DNA from: Nocardiopsis alborubida
GTDB taxonomy: Bacteria; Actinomycetota; Actinomycetes; Streptosporangiales; Streptosporangiaceae
Length of the DNA stretch: 64,000 nucleotides
Assembly: GCF_012396365.1 (NCBI RefSeq)
Contig: NZ_JAAXPG010000036.1
Location: 1 to 64,000, forward strand
Direction of reading: 5' to 3'
Both the position numbers and the translations under genes were made by a program. Of this stretch, positions 25,694 through 33,810 are shown piece after piece (positions within the stretch are counted from its first letter, which is position 1; each line of letters opens with the position of its first letter). The notes under the pieces are model-generated. The model was not told the origin of the DNA, ran no database searches, and saw only the letters and a list, made by a program, of their open reading frames with translations.

Positions 25694-26632
25694 TTGACCC
25701 AGCCCGTCCGCTGCCTCGTGCTCAACGACCGGCATCCCCTTCCCACCGACACCCTGGACCACCTGTCCGGCGCGCTGGAGGCGCACTGGGTCCAGACCGC
25801 CGACGGCGACCTGGACCCGGCCGAGGAGTTCCGGCGCCACCCGGACACCCGGGTCCTGGTCACCACCTACACGGACCTGGGCGCGGAGAACCTGCGCCTG
25901 CTGCCCGAGCTGGAACTGGTCGTGGCCACCACCACGGCCGTGGAGTACGTGGACCTGGAGCACTGCCGCGAGCGCGGCGTGGCCGTGTGCAACACCGCCG
26001 GGTACACCGGCGCCGCCGTGGCCGAGCACGCCGTCGCGCTCATGATGGCCGTGGCCAAGAGCGTCGTGCCGGTCCACGCGCGCGTCCGCTCGGGCGACCT
26101 GCTGTGCGCGGGGGAGCAGGCCATGGAACTCTCGGGCGGGACCGCGGGGATCGTCGGCATGGGCGGCATCGGCGCGGGGGTGGCGCGCATGGTGCGCGGC
26201 CTGGGCATGGAGGTCGTCCACACCAACCGCAGCCCGCGCCGGGTCGAGGGCTCCGTCCAGGTGGAGCTGCACGAGCTCCTGTCGGCGTCCGACGCGGTCT
26301 TCCTCACCCTGCCGCTCGACACCGCGACACACGGCCTGCTGGGCGCGGCGGAACTCGCCCTGATGAAGCCCTCGGCGGTCCTGGTGAGCATCTCACCCAA
26401 CGAGGTCGTCGACTCGGGGGCGCTGACGGAGGCGCTGCGCGCGGGTCGCCCGCGCGGCGCGGGGCTGGACCTGGTCGGCGAGCGCAACCCCTACCCGCCG
26501 CTGGACAACCTGGTGCTCAGCTCCCGCTTCGCCGCCAACACCCGCGAGTGCCAGGAGCGGCGCCGGCAGGTGTGGGCGGGCACGGTGACGGCCTTCGTCG
26601 AGGGCCGCGGGCTGCCGCACCGGATCGTGTGA
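25694..26632 (+). CDS. D-isomer-specific 2-hydroxyacid dehydrogenase
   Basis: The 312-residue protein has the NAD-binding motif GIVGMGGIGAGVARMVRGLGM (about 153-173). Catalytic landmarks follow the family with changes: VLVSISPNEVVD stands where most members have the Arg-containing VNTARG stretch, and the Glu-His pair near the C-terminus is not clear (LVGERNPYPPLDNLVLSS). It probably reduces or oxidises an unusual 2-oxo/2-hydroxy acid, perhaps the product of the aldolase encoded just upstream. The TTG start has GGGAGGAAC upstream. The TTG usage shared with the aldolase suggests joint control. Confidence 0.8.
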   Translation: MTQPVRCLVLNDRHPLPTDTLDHLSGALEAHWVQTADGDLDPAEEFRRHPDTRVLVTTYTDLGAENLRLLPELELVVATTTAVEYVDLEHCRERGVAVCNTAGYTGAAVAEHAVALMMAVAKSVVPVHARVRSGDLLCAGEQAMELSGGTAGIVGMGGIGAGVARMVRGLGMEVVHTNRSPRRVEGSVQVELHELLSASDAVFLTLPLDTATHGLLGAAELALMKPSAVLVSISPNEVVDSGALTEALRAGRPRGAGLDLVGERNPYPPLDNLVLSSRFAANTRECQERRRQVWAGTVTAFVEGRGLPHRIV

Positions 26633-26635
26633 GGA

Positions 26636-26674
26636 GGGGCGGGCCGGGCGGCCTGCGCTCGCCCGGTCCGCCCC
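26636..26674. terminator. Hairpin between convergent dehydrogenase and transporter genes
   Basis: Arms 26636-26650 and 26660-26674 pair over 15 bp with one G-T wobble and a 9-base loop, directly after the dehydrogenase stop and just before the transporter stop on the other strand. Confidence 0.7.
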
Positions 26675-26688
26675 CGACGGACCTGGTC

Positions 26689-28032
26689 CTACCGGCCGGT
26701 CACCCGCACCGGGGTCTCGTCCAGGGAGTCGTCGCGCGTCTCACGGCTGATCAGCAGCGCCACCAGGGTGATCGCGCCGACCAGGACCAGGTAGCCGCCG
26801 ACCCAGTTCAGTCCCAGGGTGCCCGCCAGCCAGGTCGCGATGTAGGGGGCGAACGAGGCGCCCAGCAGACCCGCGAGGTTGTAGGCCACCGAGGCGCCGG
26901 TGTAGCGCACCTTGGTCGGGAACAGCTCCGGCAGCACGGCGGCCATCGGGCCGAAGGTCAGGCCCATCAGGCTCAGCCCCACGATGAGGAAGGCCAGCAC
27001 GCCGACCGTGCCGCCGCCGCCCATCAGCGGGCCCATGGCGAAGCCGAAGACGATGATCGCGACGGTGACCCAGACCAGGACCGGCTTGCGGCCGAACCGG
27101 TCGGCGAGCAGGCCCGCGACGGGGGTGAACACCCCGAAGAACACCACGCCCACCATCAAGAACACCAGGAACTGCGACCGGTCGTAGCCCAGGCCCGCCA
27201 CCGGGTCGGTGCCAAAGCCGAGCGAGAACACGGTCATCAGGTAGAACAGCACGTAGGTGGCGAGCATGATCAGCGTGCCCAGCACCACGGCGGGCCAGTT
27301 GGTGCGGAACACCTCCACCATCGGCGCCTTGACCCGCTCGCCCGAGGCGACGATCTTGGCGAAGGCCGGGGTCTCGTGCAGGGTCAGGCGGACCCACAGG
27401 CCGATCACGATCAGCAGGGTCGAGAGCAGGAACGGCACGCGCCAGCCCCAGGCCAGGAAGGTCGCGTCGCTCATGAACTGGCTCAGGATCAGGAACACGC
27501 CGTTGGCGAGGAAGAACCCGATCGGCGCGCCCAGCTGCGGGAACGAGCCGTAGAAGCCGCGCCTTCCGGGAGGGGCGTTCTCGGTGGCCAGCAGGGCCGC
27601 CCCGCCCCACTCCCCGCCCAGGCCCAGGCCCTGGCCGAAGCGGCACACCGCCAGCAGCAGCGGGGCCAGGACGCCCACCTGCGCGTAGGTGGGCAGCAGG
27701 CCGATGCCGACGGTGGCGATGCCCATGGTCAGCAGCGAGGCCACCAGGGTGGCCTTGCGCCCGATGCGGTCGCCGAAGTGGCCGAACACCCAGGAGCCGA
27801 TGGGGCGGGCCACGAAGGCGATGGCGAAGGTGGCCAGCGACTGGAGCCGCGCCGCCAGCATGTCGCCCTCGGGGAAGAACAGCGCGGGGAAGACCAGGAC
27901 CGCGGCCGTCGCGTAGATGTAGAAGTCGTAGAACTCGATGGACGTCCCCACGAGGCTGGCCGTGAGGACCCTCCTCTTGGGATTGGTCGGTGGTTCGGCC
28001 TCTTCTGGTGCGCGTGGGGCGACGTCCGTCAT
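26689..28032 (-). CDS. MHS-family MFS transporter
   Basis: The 447-residue protein is a metabolite/proton symporter of the ProP/ShiA/KgtP group. Signatures include ASLVGTSIEFYDFYIYATAAVL at span 1, ARPIGSWVFGHFGDRIGRK (motif A), FGQGLGLGGEWGGAALLATENAP and LADRFGRKPVL. Typical substrates are dicarboxylates, shikimate, betaines or citrate. It ends facing the aldolase-dehydrogenase pair, so import of their substrate is possible but unproven. GGAAAG precedes the ATG. An imperfect palindrome lies 62 bp upstream of the start. Confidence 0.92.
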   Translation of the reverse strand: MTDVAPRAPEEAEPPTNPKRRVLTASLVGTSIEFYDFYIYATAAVLVFPALFFPEGDMLAARLQSLATFAIAFVARPIGSWVFGHFGDRIGRKATLVASLLTMGIATVGIGLLPTYAQVGVLAPLLLAVCRFGQGLGLGGEWGGAALLATENAPPGRRGFYGSFPQLGAPIGFFLANGVFLILSQFMSDATFLAWGWRVPFLLSTLLIVIGLWVRLTLHETPAFAKIVASGERVKAPMVEVFRTNWPAVVLGTLIMLATYVLFYLMTVFSLGFGTDPVAGLGYDRSQFLVFLMVGVVFFGVFTPVAGLLADRFGRKPVLVWVTVAIIVFGFAMGPLMGGGGTVGVLAFLIVGLSLMGLTFGPMAAVLPELFPTKVRYTGASVAYNLAGLLGASFAPYIATWLAGTLGLNWVGGYLVLVGAITLVALLISRETRDDSLDETPVRVTGR

Positions 28033-28093
28033 GGGACTTCTTTCCAGGTCAGTGGGTGCGGATGGCTGGATGCTAACTCCGCTCGCCACTGTA

Positions 28094-28109
28094 TGAAACA
28101 TTTGTCTCA
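28094..28109 (-). promoter_or_regulatory. Operator-like palindrome upstream of the MHS transporter
   Basis: TGAAACA (28094-28100), two bases, then TGTCTCA (28103-28109): a 16-bp inverted repeat with one mismatch, in an unusually AT-rich spot between the kinase gene and the transporter start. The position suits a repressor or activator site; the protein that binds is unknown. Confidence 0.45.
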
Positions 28110-28186
28110 CTATGTGGACGTATGTTCCCTCTGTGTCCGTCTGGGGTTTTCTGTGGGGCCGGATCTCACAGCGCCCGGGACGGACC

Positions 28187-28837
28187 TCAGTCCTCGGCCA
28201 GGGGCCCGGGGCGCACCACCCGCGTGCAGTTGTCCCGGAAGCGTTTGACCAGTTCCCCGTTGGGGCGGTCGCTGCGCTCCACCCACTCCCGTGCGGCCTC
28301 CTCGGTCGCCCCGCCCGCGACCTGGCGCCGGTGCAGCCTGCGCTCGCGCAGGTCGTCGTCGGCCTCCACGTACCACAGCTGCGCGAACAGCCCGCGCAGC
28401 CCGGCCCAGGGCTCCTCGTCACCCGCCAGGTAGTTGCCCTCGGTCACCACCAGCCGGGTGTGCGGCTCGACCACGTGCCGCGCGGCGACGGGCTCGTGCA
28501 GCACGCGGTCGTAGTCGGGCACGTAGACGGGGTGGTCGGTCTCGGCGAGCAGGCGGCGCACCAGGGCCGCGTACCCGTGCGCGTCGAAGGTGTCCGGCGC
28601 GCCCTTGCGGTCGCGCCGCCCCAGCCGGTCGAGCTGGGCGTTGGACAGGTGGAAGCCGTCCATGGGCAGGTACCCGGCCGTGCCCGGGCCCAGCACGCCG
28701 TTGACCCCGGCCACCAGGTGGCGGGCGAGCGTGGACTTCCCGGCGGCGGGTGCGCCGACCAGGCCGAGCACGGAACGGCGGGACCCGTCGGTGGCGGAGG
28801 CCAGGGCGAGGGCGTCTGCGACGAGCGGTTCGGACAT
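28187..28837 (-). CDS. P-loop nucleoside/sugar kinase, uridine-kinase family
   Basis: The 216-residue protein has a Walker A GAPAAGKST (29-37) and the stretch YLPMDGFHLSNAQLDRLGRRDRKGAPDTFDAHGY. These mark the uridine kinase/phosphoribulokinase-like family that includes pantothenate kinase and the FrcK-type proteins of sugar operons. RDNCTRVVRPGP near the end is a typical closing motif. The phosphate acceptor is not clear from sequence. It lies 154 bp upstream of the transporter on the same strand, but the palindrome and AT-rich patch between them suggest separate promoters. Confidence 0.82.
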   Translation of the reverse strand: MSEPLVADALALASATDGSRRSVLGLVGAPAAGKSTLARHLVAGVNGVLGPGTAGYLPMDGFHLSNAQLDRLGRRDRKGAPDTFDAHGYAALVRRLLAETDHPVYVPDYDRVLHEPVAARHVVEPHTRLVVTEGNYLAGDEEPWAGLRGLFAQLWYVEADDDLRERRLHRRQVAGGATEEAAREWVERSDRPNGELVKRFRDNCTRVVRPGPLAED

Positions 28838-28873
28838 GGGACGAGCCTACGCACCCCGGGGCGCGCAGGTTCC

Positions 28874-28964
28874 TACGGGTTCTGACCCGCGGTGGTCTCG
28901 TACTTGTAGCCGGTGCCGGCGTTCGACCCCCGCTACGAGTACAAGAACACGGCGGATGGGGCGG
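28874..28964 (+). repeat. 91-bp palindromic dispersed element, copy C
   Basis: Aligns to copy A over 91 bp without gaps. It has the best-paired arms of the four: CTCGTACTTGTAGC on the left faces GCTACGAGTACAAGA on the right. It lies 26 bases past the stop of the DUF4916 gene (minus strand) and 36 bases upstream of the kinase start. Confidence 0.88.
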
Positions 28965-28990
28965 ACCGGTGAACCCCTCCGGTCACCGCG

Positions 28991-29527
28991 TCAGGGGACG
29001 TGGCCCACGTGGGCCAGCGCCTGGCGCACCAGCACGTCCTGGCCGCCCGTCATCTCCTCGCGCAGGTGCGCGCCGGCGGCCTCCTCCGGGGTGAACCACA
29101 CCAGGTCCAGGGCGTCCTGGCGGGGCTGGCAGTCGCCCGAGACCGGGACGATGTAGGCCATCGCCACCGCGTGCTGGCGGGTGTCGTGGAACGGGGTGGT
29201 CCCCGGTGTGGGGAAGTACTCGGCCACGGTGAACGGCTGCGGCGAGACGGGGACGCGCGGCAGTGCCACCGGGCCCAGGTCCTTCTCCAGGTGGCGCAGG
29301 AGGGCGTCGCGGATCCGCTCGTGGTAGAGCACGCGGCCCGAGACCACCGAGCGGTGGAAGCTGCCGTCGGGTGTGGCCCGCATGAGCAGGCCGACATGGG
29401 TCACCTGGCCCACCTCGTCCACCCGTACGGGGACCGCCTGGACGTAGAGGACGGGCATGCGGCCGCGGATGTTCTCCAGCTCCTCGGGGGAGAACCAGCC
29501 GGGCTGGGTGTCGGCGGTTTCGGTCAT
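28991..29527 (-). CDS. DUF4916 / NUDIX-like hydrolase
   Basis: The 178-residue protein opens with GWFSPEELENIRGRMPVLYVQAVPVR, the DUF4916 signature, and has NUDIX-fold features (HVGLLMRATPDGSFHRSVVSGRVLYHERIRDALLRHLEKDLG) without a canonical GX5EX7REUXEEXGU box. It is likely a diverged NUDIX protein whose substrate is unknown. The ATG at 29527 fits the family N-terminus. It is a single-gene unit with repeat copy C beyond its stop. Confidence 0.8.
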   Translation of the reverse strand: MTETADTQPGWFSPEELENIRGRMPVLYVQAVPVRVDEVGQVTHVGLLMRATPDGSFHRSVVSGRVLYHERIRDALLRHLEKDLGPVALPRVPVSPQPFTVAEYFPTPGTTPFHDTRQHAVAMAYIVPVSGDCQPRQDALDLVWFTPEEAAGAHLREEMTGGQDVLVRQALAHVGHVP

Positions 29528-29921
29528 CGGGTGCGCGGCGGAGCGTTCCGGCCGTCGGCCGGGGCCCGCCGCTCCCTCCCTTCTCGTGGGCTGTCCCTGG
29601 GGTCGGCCCCGGGCCCGGCCCGTGGGCGCGGGCACGCGGGGATGCCGCCTGTACCGCTTCTACCGCACTCGGGCGCTGAAGGCCACGCGCGGGGGCGTGC
29701 CCGGAGTGTCCGAGAGGAGAAGTGAGGGGACGAACCCGCGGCTGCGCGCAGTGCGTCCCGTCGCCCGCCGGACGGGGTGACACGGGACTGTCCCTACAGT
29801 CACATCGGCGAGATTTCGCGGGTTTTTCTCACGGAAAGCCCCCCACGGCCTCTCTGGAGAGGTTACGATCTCGTACGCGGTTGCGTAGTGGAAAGGTTAC
29901 GTCCGGTGAGAGGTGGCCCGA
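29528..29921. other. Divergent region before the STAS gene with GGTTACG direct repeats
   Basis: The 394 bp hold no convincing gene. Close to the STAS start there are two GGTTACG heptamers (29861-29867, 29895-29901) and an intermediate GGTTGCG (29879-29885), spaced 18 and 16 bases apart. They may be sites for a DNA-binding response regulator or sigma-factor elements. AT content rises between 29815 and 29830 (GGTTTTTCTC). Confidence 0.45.
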
Positions 29922-30332
29922 GTGGCGAGGAATGCCCGGTTCTCTGCCCAGGAGCGTTTCCCCTGTACGGGTGTGACGGTGGTGCCCGTCCACGGCGAGG
30001 TTGACCTCGCCACCGCCGACCGCATGCGCGATCGGCTGCTCCAGGCCGCGCACGCCTCGCGGTGCGACTGCCTGGTGGTGGACATGTCCGGGCTCGACTT
30101 CTTCGACGCGAGCGGCGTCAGCGCACTCGTGGCGGTCTACAAGAGCCTCACCCGCGAGGGGCGGCACGTGGTCCTGGCCGAGCCCGCGCCCATCGCCGCG
30201 CGCGTGCTGGAGGCGCTGGGCATGGGGCGTGTGTTCGAGATCTACCCCCTCCTGGAGATGGCGCTCACGCACACCAGCGGCCTGCGGGTCGACGGCGACC
30301 CGATCCGCAACACGGTGCCCGAACTCCCGTGA
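29922..30332 (+). CDS. STAS-domain anti-sigma factor antagonist
   Basis: The 136-residue protein is a single STAS domain: VTVVPVHGEVDLATADRMRDRLLQA, then LVVDMSGLDFFDASGVSALVAVYKS. The Ser in DASG is the position phosphorylated in SpoIIAA/RsbV, so partner switching with an anti-sigma kinase is likely. No rsbW-like gene is in the window. GTG at 29922 is preferred because GAGAGG lies 8 bases upstream; the GTG at 29913 overlaps that site. Three GGTTACG-like heptamers precede it. Confidence 0.88.
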   Translation: MARNARFSAQERFPCTGVTVVPVHGEVDLATADRMRDRLLQAAHASRCDCLVVDMSGLDFFDASGVSALVAVYKSLTREGRHVVLAEPAPIAARVLEALGMGRVFEIYPLLEMALTHTSGLRVDGDPIRNTVPELP

Positions 30333-30335
30333 CCG

Positions 30336-30377
30336 GGTCCCGGTTCCCGCCCCGCGCGGGGGAGGCGAACCGGGACC
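30336..30377. terminator. Bidirectional hairpin between STAS and bPH2 genes
   Basis: GGTCCCGGTTC (30336-30346) and GAACCGGGACC (30367-30377) form a perfect 11-bp stem around a 20-base GC-rich loop between convergent stops. Confidence 0.7.
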
Positions 30378-30400
30378 GCGGCTCGTGGACCCGCCCGGGA

Positions 30401-32284
30401 TCAGGGGAGGGGCGGCCCGCCGTCGGCGCCCCGGCCGCCGTCGTCCCCCTGCCCGCCGTACACCAGGAAGGGCGCCAGCAGCTCGGGGACGGCCTCGTCC
30501 GCCCAGGCCAGGCCCTGGCCCAGCCCCACGTCACTGGCCGCGTACATCCCCTGGCCCGCCGCCGTCGTGGCGGCCACGTCGGCCAGGCCCAGCCTGCGCT
30601 GGAACGGCGAGCGGTTGATCCGCCAGCCGATCACCGCCGACCGCTCCAGGGTCACCGTGTCGCGCACCGCCATCCCCTTGCGCACCACCAGGTAGCGCGG
30701 GTGCAGCCCGTGGCCCAGGCCCCGGTAGGAGCCCACCGCGTACCAGAACGCCGCCGCCGCGATCGCCGCCGCCAGCACCGCCCACGCCCAGCTCGGCGTG
30801 ACCTCCACCGTGCTCGTGGCCAGCGGCACGAGGATGATCTCCCGCTCCACCTCGTGCACCACGTCCCACCAGGCCTCGGCGATCAGCGTGTGCAGCCAGG
30901 CCAGCGCCCCGGAGAGCACCACACCCAGCACGGTGACCACCGCGGCCCGTGTGAAGCGGCGGCGCAGCGCGCTCCGGGGGTGCACGGCCAGAGCGACGTC
31001 CAGGGGCGAGTCCGGCGTGCGCATCAGGTCGGCGGCCAGCCTGCGGGCCCGCTCCCGGGGCATGGGCGGGGACAGGCGGCTCTTGGCGCTGGTCTTCTGG
31101 TCGTCCGCCGCGGCCAGTCCGGTGGCCACCGCGCGCACGTCCGCCCCGCCCGACAGCCGCAGCACGTACGGCTCGTGCAGCGTGACCCCGTTGAGGCGGC
31201 GCCCCTCCACCGACAGCGACACGCTCGTCAGCAGGCCCCGGCGCAGCCGCACGGTTCCGTCGGCCTCGCGGGTGAGGCGGTAGTTCCACCAGGTCTCCAC
31301 GGCCACGGCGGTCAGGACCACCACACCGGACACCAGCAGTCCCAGCAGTGTCAGGGGCACCACGATCAGGATCTGCCCCATCACGAACGAGGACATCTCC
31401 TCCACGCTGGGCAGGTTGGCCTGCTCGGAGACCCAGTCCCACCCCACACCGCCGGTCTGGGCGTTCAGGCCCAGCAGACCGGCGATGGCGCCCAGTCCCA
31501 CGCCCAGGGTGGCGGTGGTCGCGGGGGCGTAGGCGAACCAGCGGCGGTCGAGGCGGGCCAGTTCGGTCTCGCCGTCCTCGCCCGCGCCGTCCTCGGCGGC
31601 CTCGCCGGTGCCGGTCACGGCGCCCGCGGCGGGCGCTCCCCGGCGCAGCAGGTCGCGGCGCAGCCACTCGCCCTGCTGTGCGGTGACGTAGAGCAGCTGG
31701 AGCTGGTCGGCCCCGGCGCCGACCTTCTCACCGGTGCCGACCGTGACCGAGCACAGCCCGAAGACCCGCACGTAGATCGGCGCCGCCACGTCGACGCTGC
31801 GCACGCGCTCGCGCGGGATGGACCGGTAGGACTTGGCGATGATGCCCGAACGCATCTCCATGCGCTCGCCGGTGACCCGGTAGCGGGTCGCGCGCAGGCG
31901 CAGCAGGTCGAGGTAGGTCATGAGCGCGATGAACGCCAGTGCGGCGGGGACCGGCAGCAGGGCCCACAGGGGCTGCCCGGCCACCACGAGCACGACGGTG
32001 CCCACGATCGCGCTCGGCACGAGGAACAGCCCGACGACGACGGTGCTCGCCCACACGCTGAGCGGGTGCAGCCGTTGCCAGTCGGTGGCGGGGGAGGGCT
32101 CCCCCGCCGGGACGGTCCCGCCGGCGGGGGCGGTGGACGCGGTCTCCCCGAAGGGAGCGGGTTCCCCGGCGGGGGCCGCGAAGGGCTCCTCGGCGGGAGT
32201 CGTCCGGGGTTCGGCGCCGGCCGGGTCGCTCTGTCCGGGCGCCGCGGGGAACCCCTCGGGCCCGGGTCGGTGTCCGTCGCTCAT
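30401..32284 (-). CDS. Large bPH2 (YdbT-type) membrane protein
   Basis: The 627-residue protein begins with a Pro/Ala/Glu-rich tail (1-70) and then has repeated modules of a membrane-span pair plus a bacterial PH domain. Examples are TRYRVTGERMEMRSGIIAKSYRSIPRERVRSVDV, YRLTREADGTVRLRRGLLTSVSLSVEGRRLNGV and RYLVVRKGMAVRDTVTLERSAVIGWRINRSPFQRRLGLADV. This is the YdbT layout; in B. subtilis YdbS-YdbT protect against certain membrane-active bacteriocins. Its ATG overlaps the stop of the small bPH2 gene (ATGA), so the two are translationally coupled. Confidence 0.9.
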   Translation of the reverse strand: MSDGHRPGPEGFPAAPGQSDPAGAEPRTTPAEEPFAAPAGEPAPFGETASTAPAGGTVPAGEPSPATDWQRLHPLSVWASTVVVGLFLVPSAIVGTVVLVVAGQPLWALLPVPAALAFIALMTYLDLLRLRATRYRVTGERMEMRSGIIAKSYRSIPRERVRSVDVAAPIYVRVFGLCSVTVGTGEKVGAGADQLQLLYVTAQQGEWLRRDLLRRGAPAAGAVTGTGEAAEDGAGEDGETELARLDRRWFAYAPATTATLGVGLGAIAGLLGLNAQTGGVGWDWVSEQANLPSVEEMSSFVMGQILIVVPLTLLGLLVSGVVVLTAVAVETWWNYRLTREADGTVRLRRGLLTSVSLSVEGRRLNGVTLHEPYVLRLSGGADVRAVATGLAAADDQKTSAKSRLSPPMPRERARRLAADLMRTPDSPLDVALAVHPRSALRRRFTRAAVVTVLGVVLSGALAWLHTLIAEAWWDVVHEVEREIILVPLATSTVEVTPSWAWAVLAAAIAAAAFWYAVGSYRGLGHGLHPRYLVVRKGMAVRDTVTLERSAVIGWRINRSPFQRRLGLADVAATTAAGQGMYAASDVGLGQGLAWADEAVPELLAPFLVYGGQGDDGGRGADGGPPLP

Positions 32285-32778
32285 GTCGCGTCTCCCGGGG
32301 TCGCCTGGGTGGTGTCGGTGAGCTGGTCGGCCACCCGGGTGGCCAGCTCGTGGTCCAGTCCGGCGATCTCGATCGGACCCGCGGCCGACGCGGTGGTCAC
32401 GGTGACGCTGGAGAGCCCGAACACCCGCTGGAGGGGACCGCGAGCGGTGTCCACGGTCTGGATGCGCGACATCGGGGCCACACGCCACTCCTGCCAGAGC
32501 CAGCCGCTGGAGGTGTAGACGGCCGTGTCGGTGACCTCCCAGCGGTGGACGCGGTAGCGCCACCGCGGCATGACCACGGTGATCAGCAGCCCGATCCCGC
32601 CGATCACGGCTGCGGCGGCCAGGAACCAGGCGCGCGGCGGCTCCCAGATGATCGCGGGCACCACGGGGATGACGGTGAGGACGACCGTCACGGTCAGGGA
32701 CCGGGTCGTCCACCACCGGACGGCGCGCGCGTCCACGCGGTGGCGGGGCGGGCGCAGGCGGGGGGTGTCGGCGCTCAT
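32281..32778 (-). CDS. Small bPH2 (YdbS-type) membrane protein
   Basis: The 165-residue protein has two membrane spans (about 28-70) and one PH domain: WRYRVHRWEVTDTAVYTSSGWLWQEWRVAPMSRIQTVDTARGPLQRVFGLSSVTVTTAS. It is the partner of the larger YdbT-type protein and overlaps it by four bases. The ATG at 32778 is chosen because AAGGAGG sits 10 bases upstream; a GTG at 32787 is too close to that site. The gene diverges from the SPFH gene across 108 bp that contain a palindrome. Confidence 0.9.
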   Translation of the reverse strand: MSADTPRLRPPRHRVDARAVRWWTTRSLTVTVVLTVIPVVPAIIWEPPRAWFLAAAAVIGGIGLLITVVMPRWRYRVHRWEVTDTAVYTSSGWLWQEWRVAPMSRIQTVDTARGPLQRVFGLSSVTVTTASAAGPIEIAGLDHELATRVADQLTDTTQATPGDAT

Positions 32779-32825
32779 CGCGTCCACGCCTCCTTCGGTT
32801 CGGGGCCCTCGCGGGCCGGGTTTCT

Positions 32826-32853
32826 TTTAAAAGTGATATCACAATGCTATGCT
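32826..32853 (+). promoter_or_regulatory. Promoter of the SPFH gene with palindromic operator in the spacer
   Basis: TTTAAA (32826-32831) and TATGCT (32848-32853) are -35 and -10 candidates with a 16-bp spacer. The spacer contains the perfect palindrome GTGATATCAC (32833-32842), so any protein bound there would block RNA polymerase. It is the most AT-rich spot in this part of the window and also faces the bPH2 operon. Confidence 0.6.
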
Positions 32854-32886
32854 CGCGTCATCACCCAGAACAGAACGGAACCTCAG

Positions 32887-33795
32887 ATGACCGCTCCCGG
32901 CCAGGCCCCCACCCCGGCGCCCCAGTACAGAGAACACCCCGCCGCCAGCGTCAACGGCATGGCGATGGCGGTGGTCAGCGTCCTGCTCTTCCTCGTTGGC
33001 GTCGCGGTCGCCCTCTCGCCCATCGCCGGACTGCCCGTGCCCCTGGTGGCCGTCGGCGTGGTCCTCGCCGTGGTCGGCTTCCTGCTCTTCATCGGAATGG
33101 AGATGGTCGCGCCCAACGAGGCCAAGGTCGTCCAGCTCTTCGGCCGCTACGTCGGCAGCATCCGCACCGACGGCCTGCGCTGGGTCAACCCCTTCACCGT
33201 CCGCAAGGGCGTCTCCACCCGCATCCGCAACCACGAGACCTCCGTGATGAAGGTCAACGACGCCTCCGGCAGCCCCATCGAGATCGCCGCCGTCATCGTC
33301 TGGCAGGTGGAGGACACCGCCCGTGCCTCCTTCGAGGTGGACGACTTCGTCGAGTTCGTCTCCATCCAGACCGAGGCCGCCGTGCGCCACATCGCGGGCA
33401 ACTACCCCTACGACTCCTACGACACCGACACCAGCCGCTCCCTGCGCGGCAGCGCCGACCTCATCACCGAGGAGCTGTCCAGAGAGGTCGGCGAGCGGGT
33501 CGAGGCGGCGGGCGTGCGGATCGTGGAGTCGCGCTTCACCCACCTGGCCTACGCCTCCGAGGTGGCCCAGGCCATGCTCCAGCGCCAGCAGGCCAGCGCG
33601 CTGATCGCCGCCCGCCAGGAGATCGTCGAGGGTGCCGTGGGCATGGTCGACCGCGCGCTGGCCCGACTGTCCGAGGAGGGCGTGGTGGAACTGGACGAGG
33701 AGCGCAAGGCGGCCATGGTCAGCAACCTGCTCGTGGTGCTGTGCTCCGACCGCCCCGCCAGCCCCGTCGTCAACGCCGGAACCCTGTACCAGTGA
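32887..33795 (+). CDS. SPFH/band 7 (prohibitin-like) membrane protein
   Basis: The 302-residue protein has two N-terminal membrane spans (about 25-70) followed by an SPFH domain: EAKVVQLFGRYVGSIRTDGLRWVNPF, then SPIEIAAVIVWQVEDTARASFEVDDFVEFVSIQTEAAVRHIA. The C-terminal region AMLQRQQASALIAARQEIVEGAVGMVD is the helical oligomerisation segment. Such proteins form membrane microdomain assemblies. The gene is followed 15 bases later by a ribbon-helix-helix gene, a common actinobacterial pair. Confidence 0.92.
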   Translation: MTAPGQAPTPAPQYREHPAASVNGMAMAVVSVLLFLVGVAVALSPIAGLPVPLVAVGVVLAVVGFLLFIGMEMVAPNEAKVVQLFGRYVGSIRTDGLRWVNPFTVRKGVSTRIRNHETSVMKVNDASGSPIEIAAVIVWQVEDTARASFEVDDFVEFVSIQTEAAVRHIAGNYPYDSYDTDTSRSLRGSADLITEELSREVGERVEAAGVRIVESRFTHLAYASEVAQAMLQRQQASALIAARQEIVEGAVGMVDRALARLSEEGVVELDEERKAAMVSNLLVVLCSDRPASPVVNAGTLYQ

Positions 33796-33810
33796 CCGCG
33801 TGAGGTGGCA

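Noticed and set aside
24532..28248. A plus-strand open frame of more than 1200 codons
   Set aside because: It crosses the aldolase, dehydrogenase and MHS transporter genes in wrong frames or strands and matches no protein family.
29870..29900. A fifth copy of the 91-bp element (GATCTCGTAC match)
   Set aside because: Only 10 bases agree; the mirrored arm and the conserved ends are missing.
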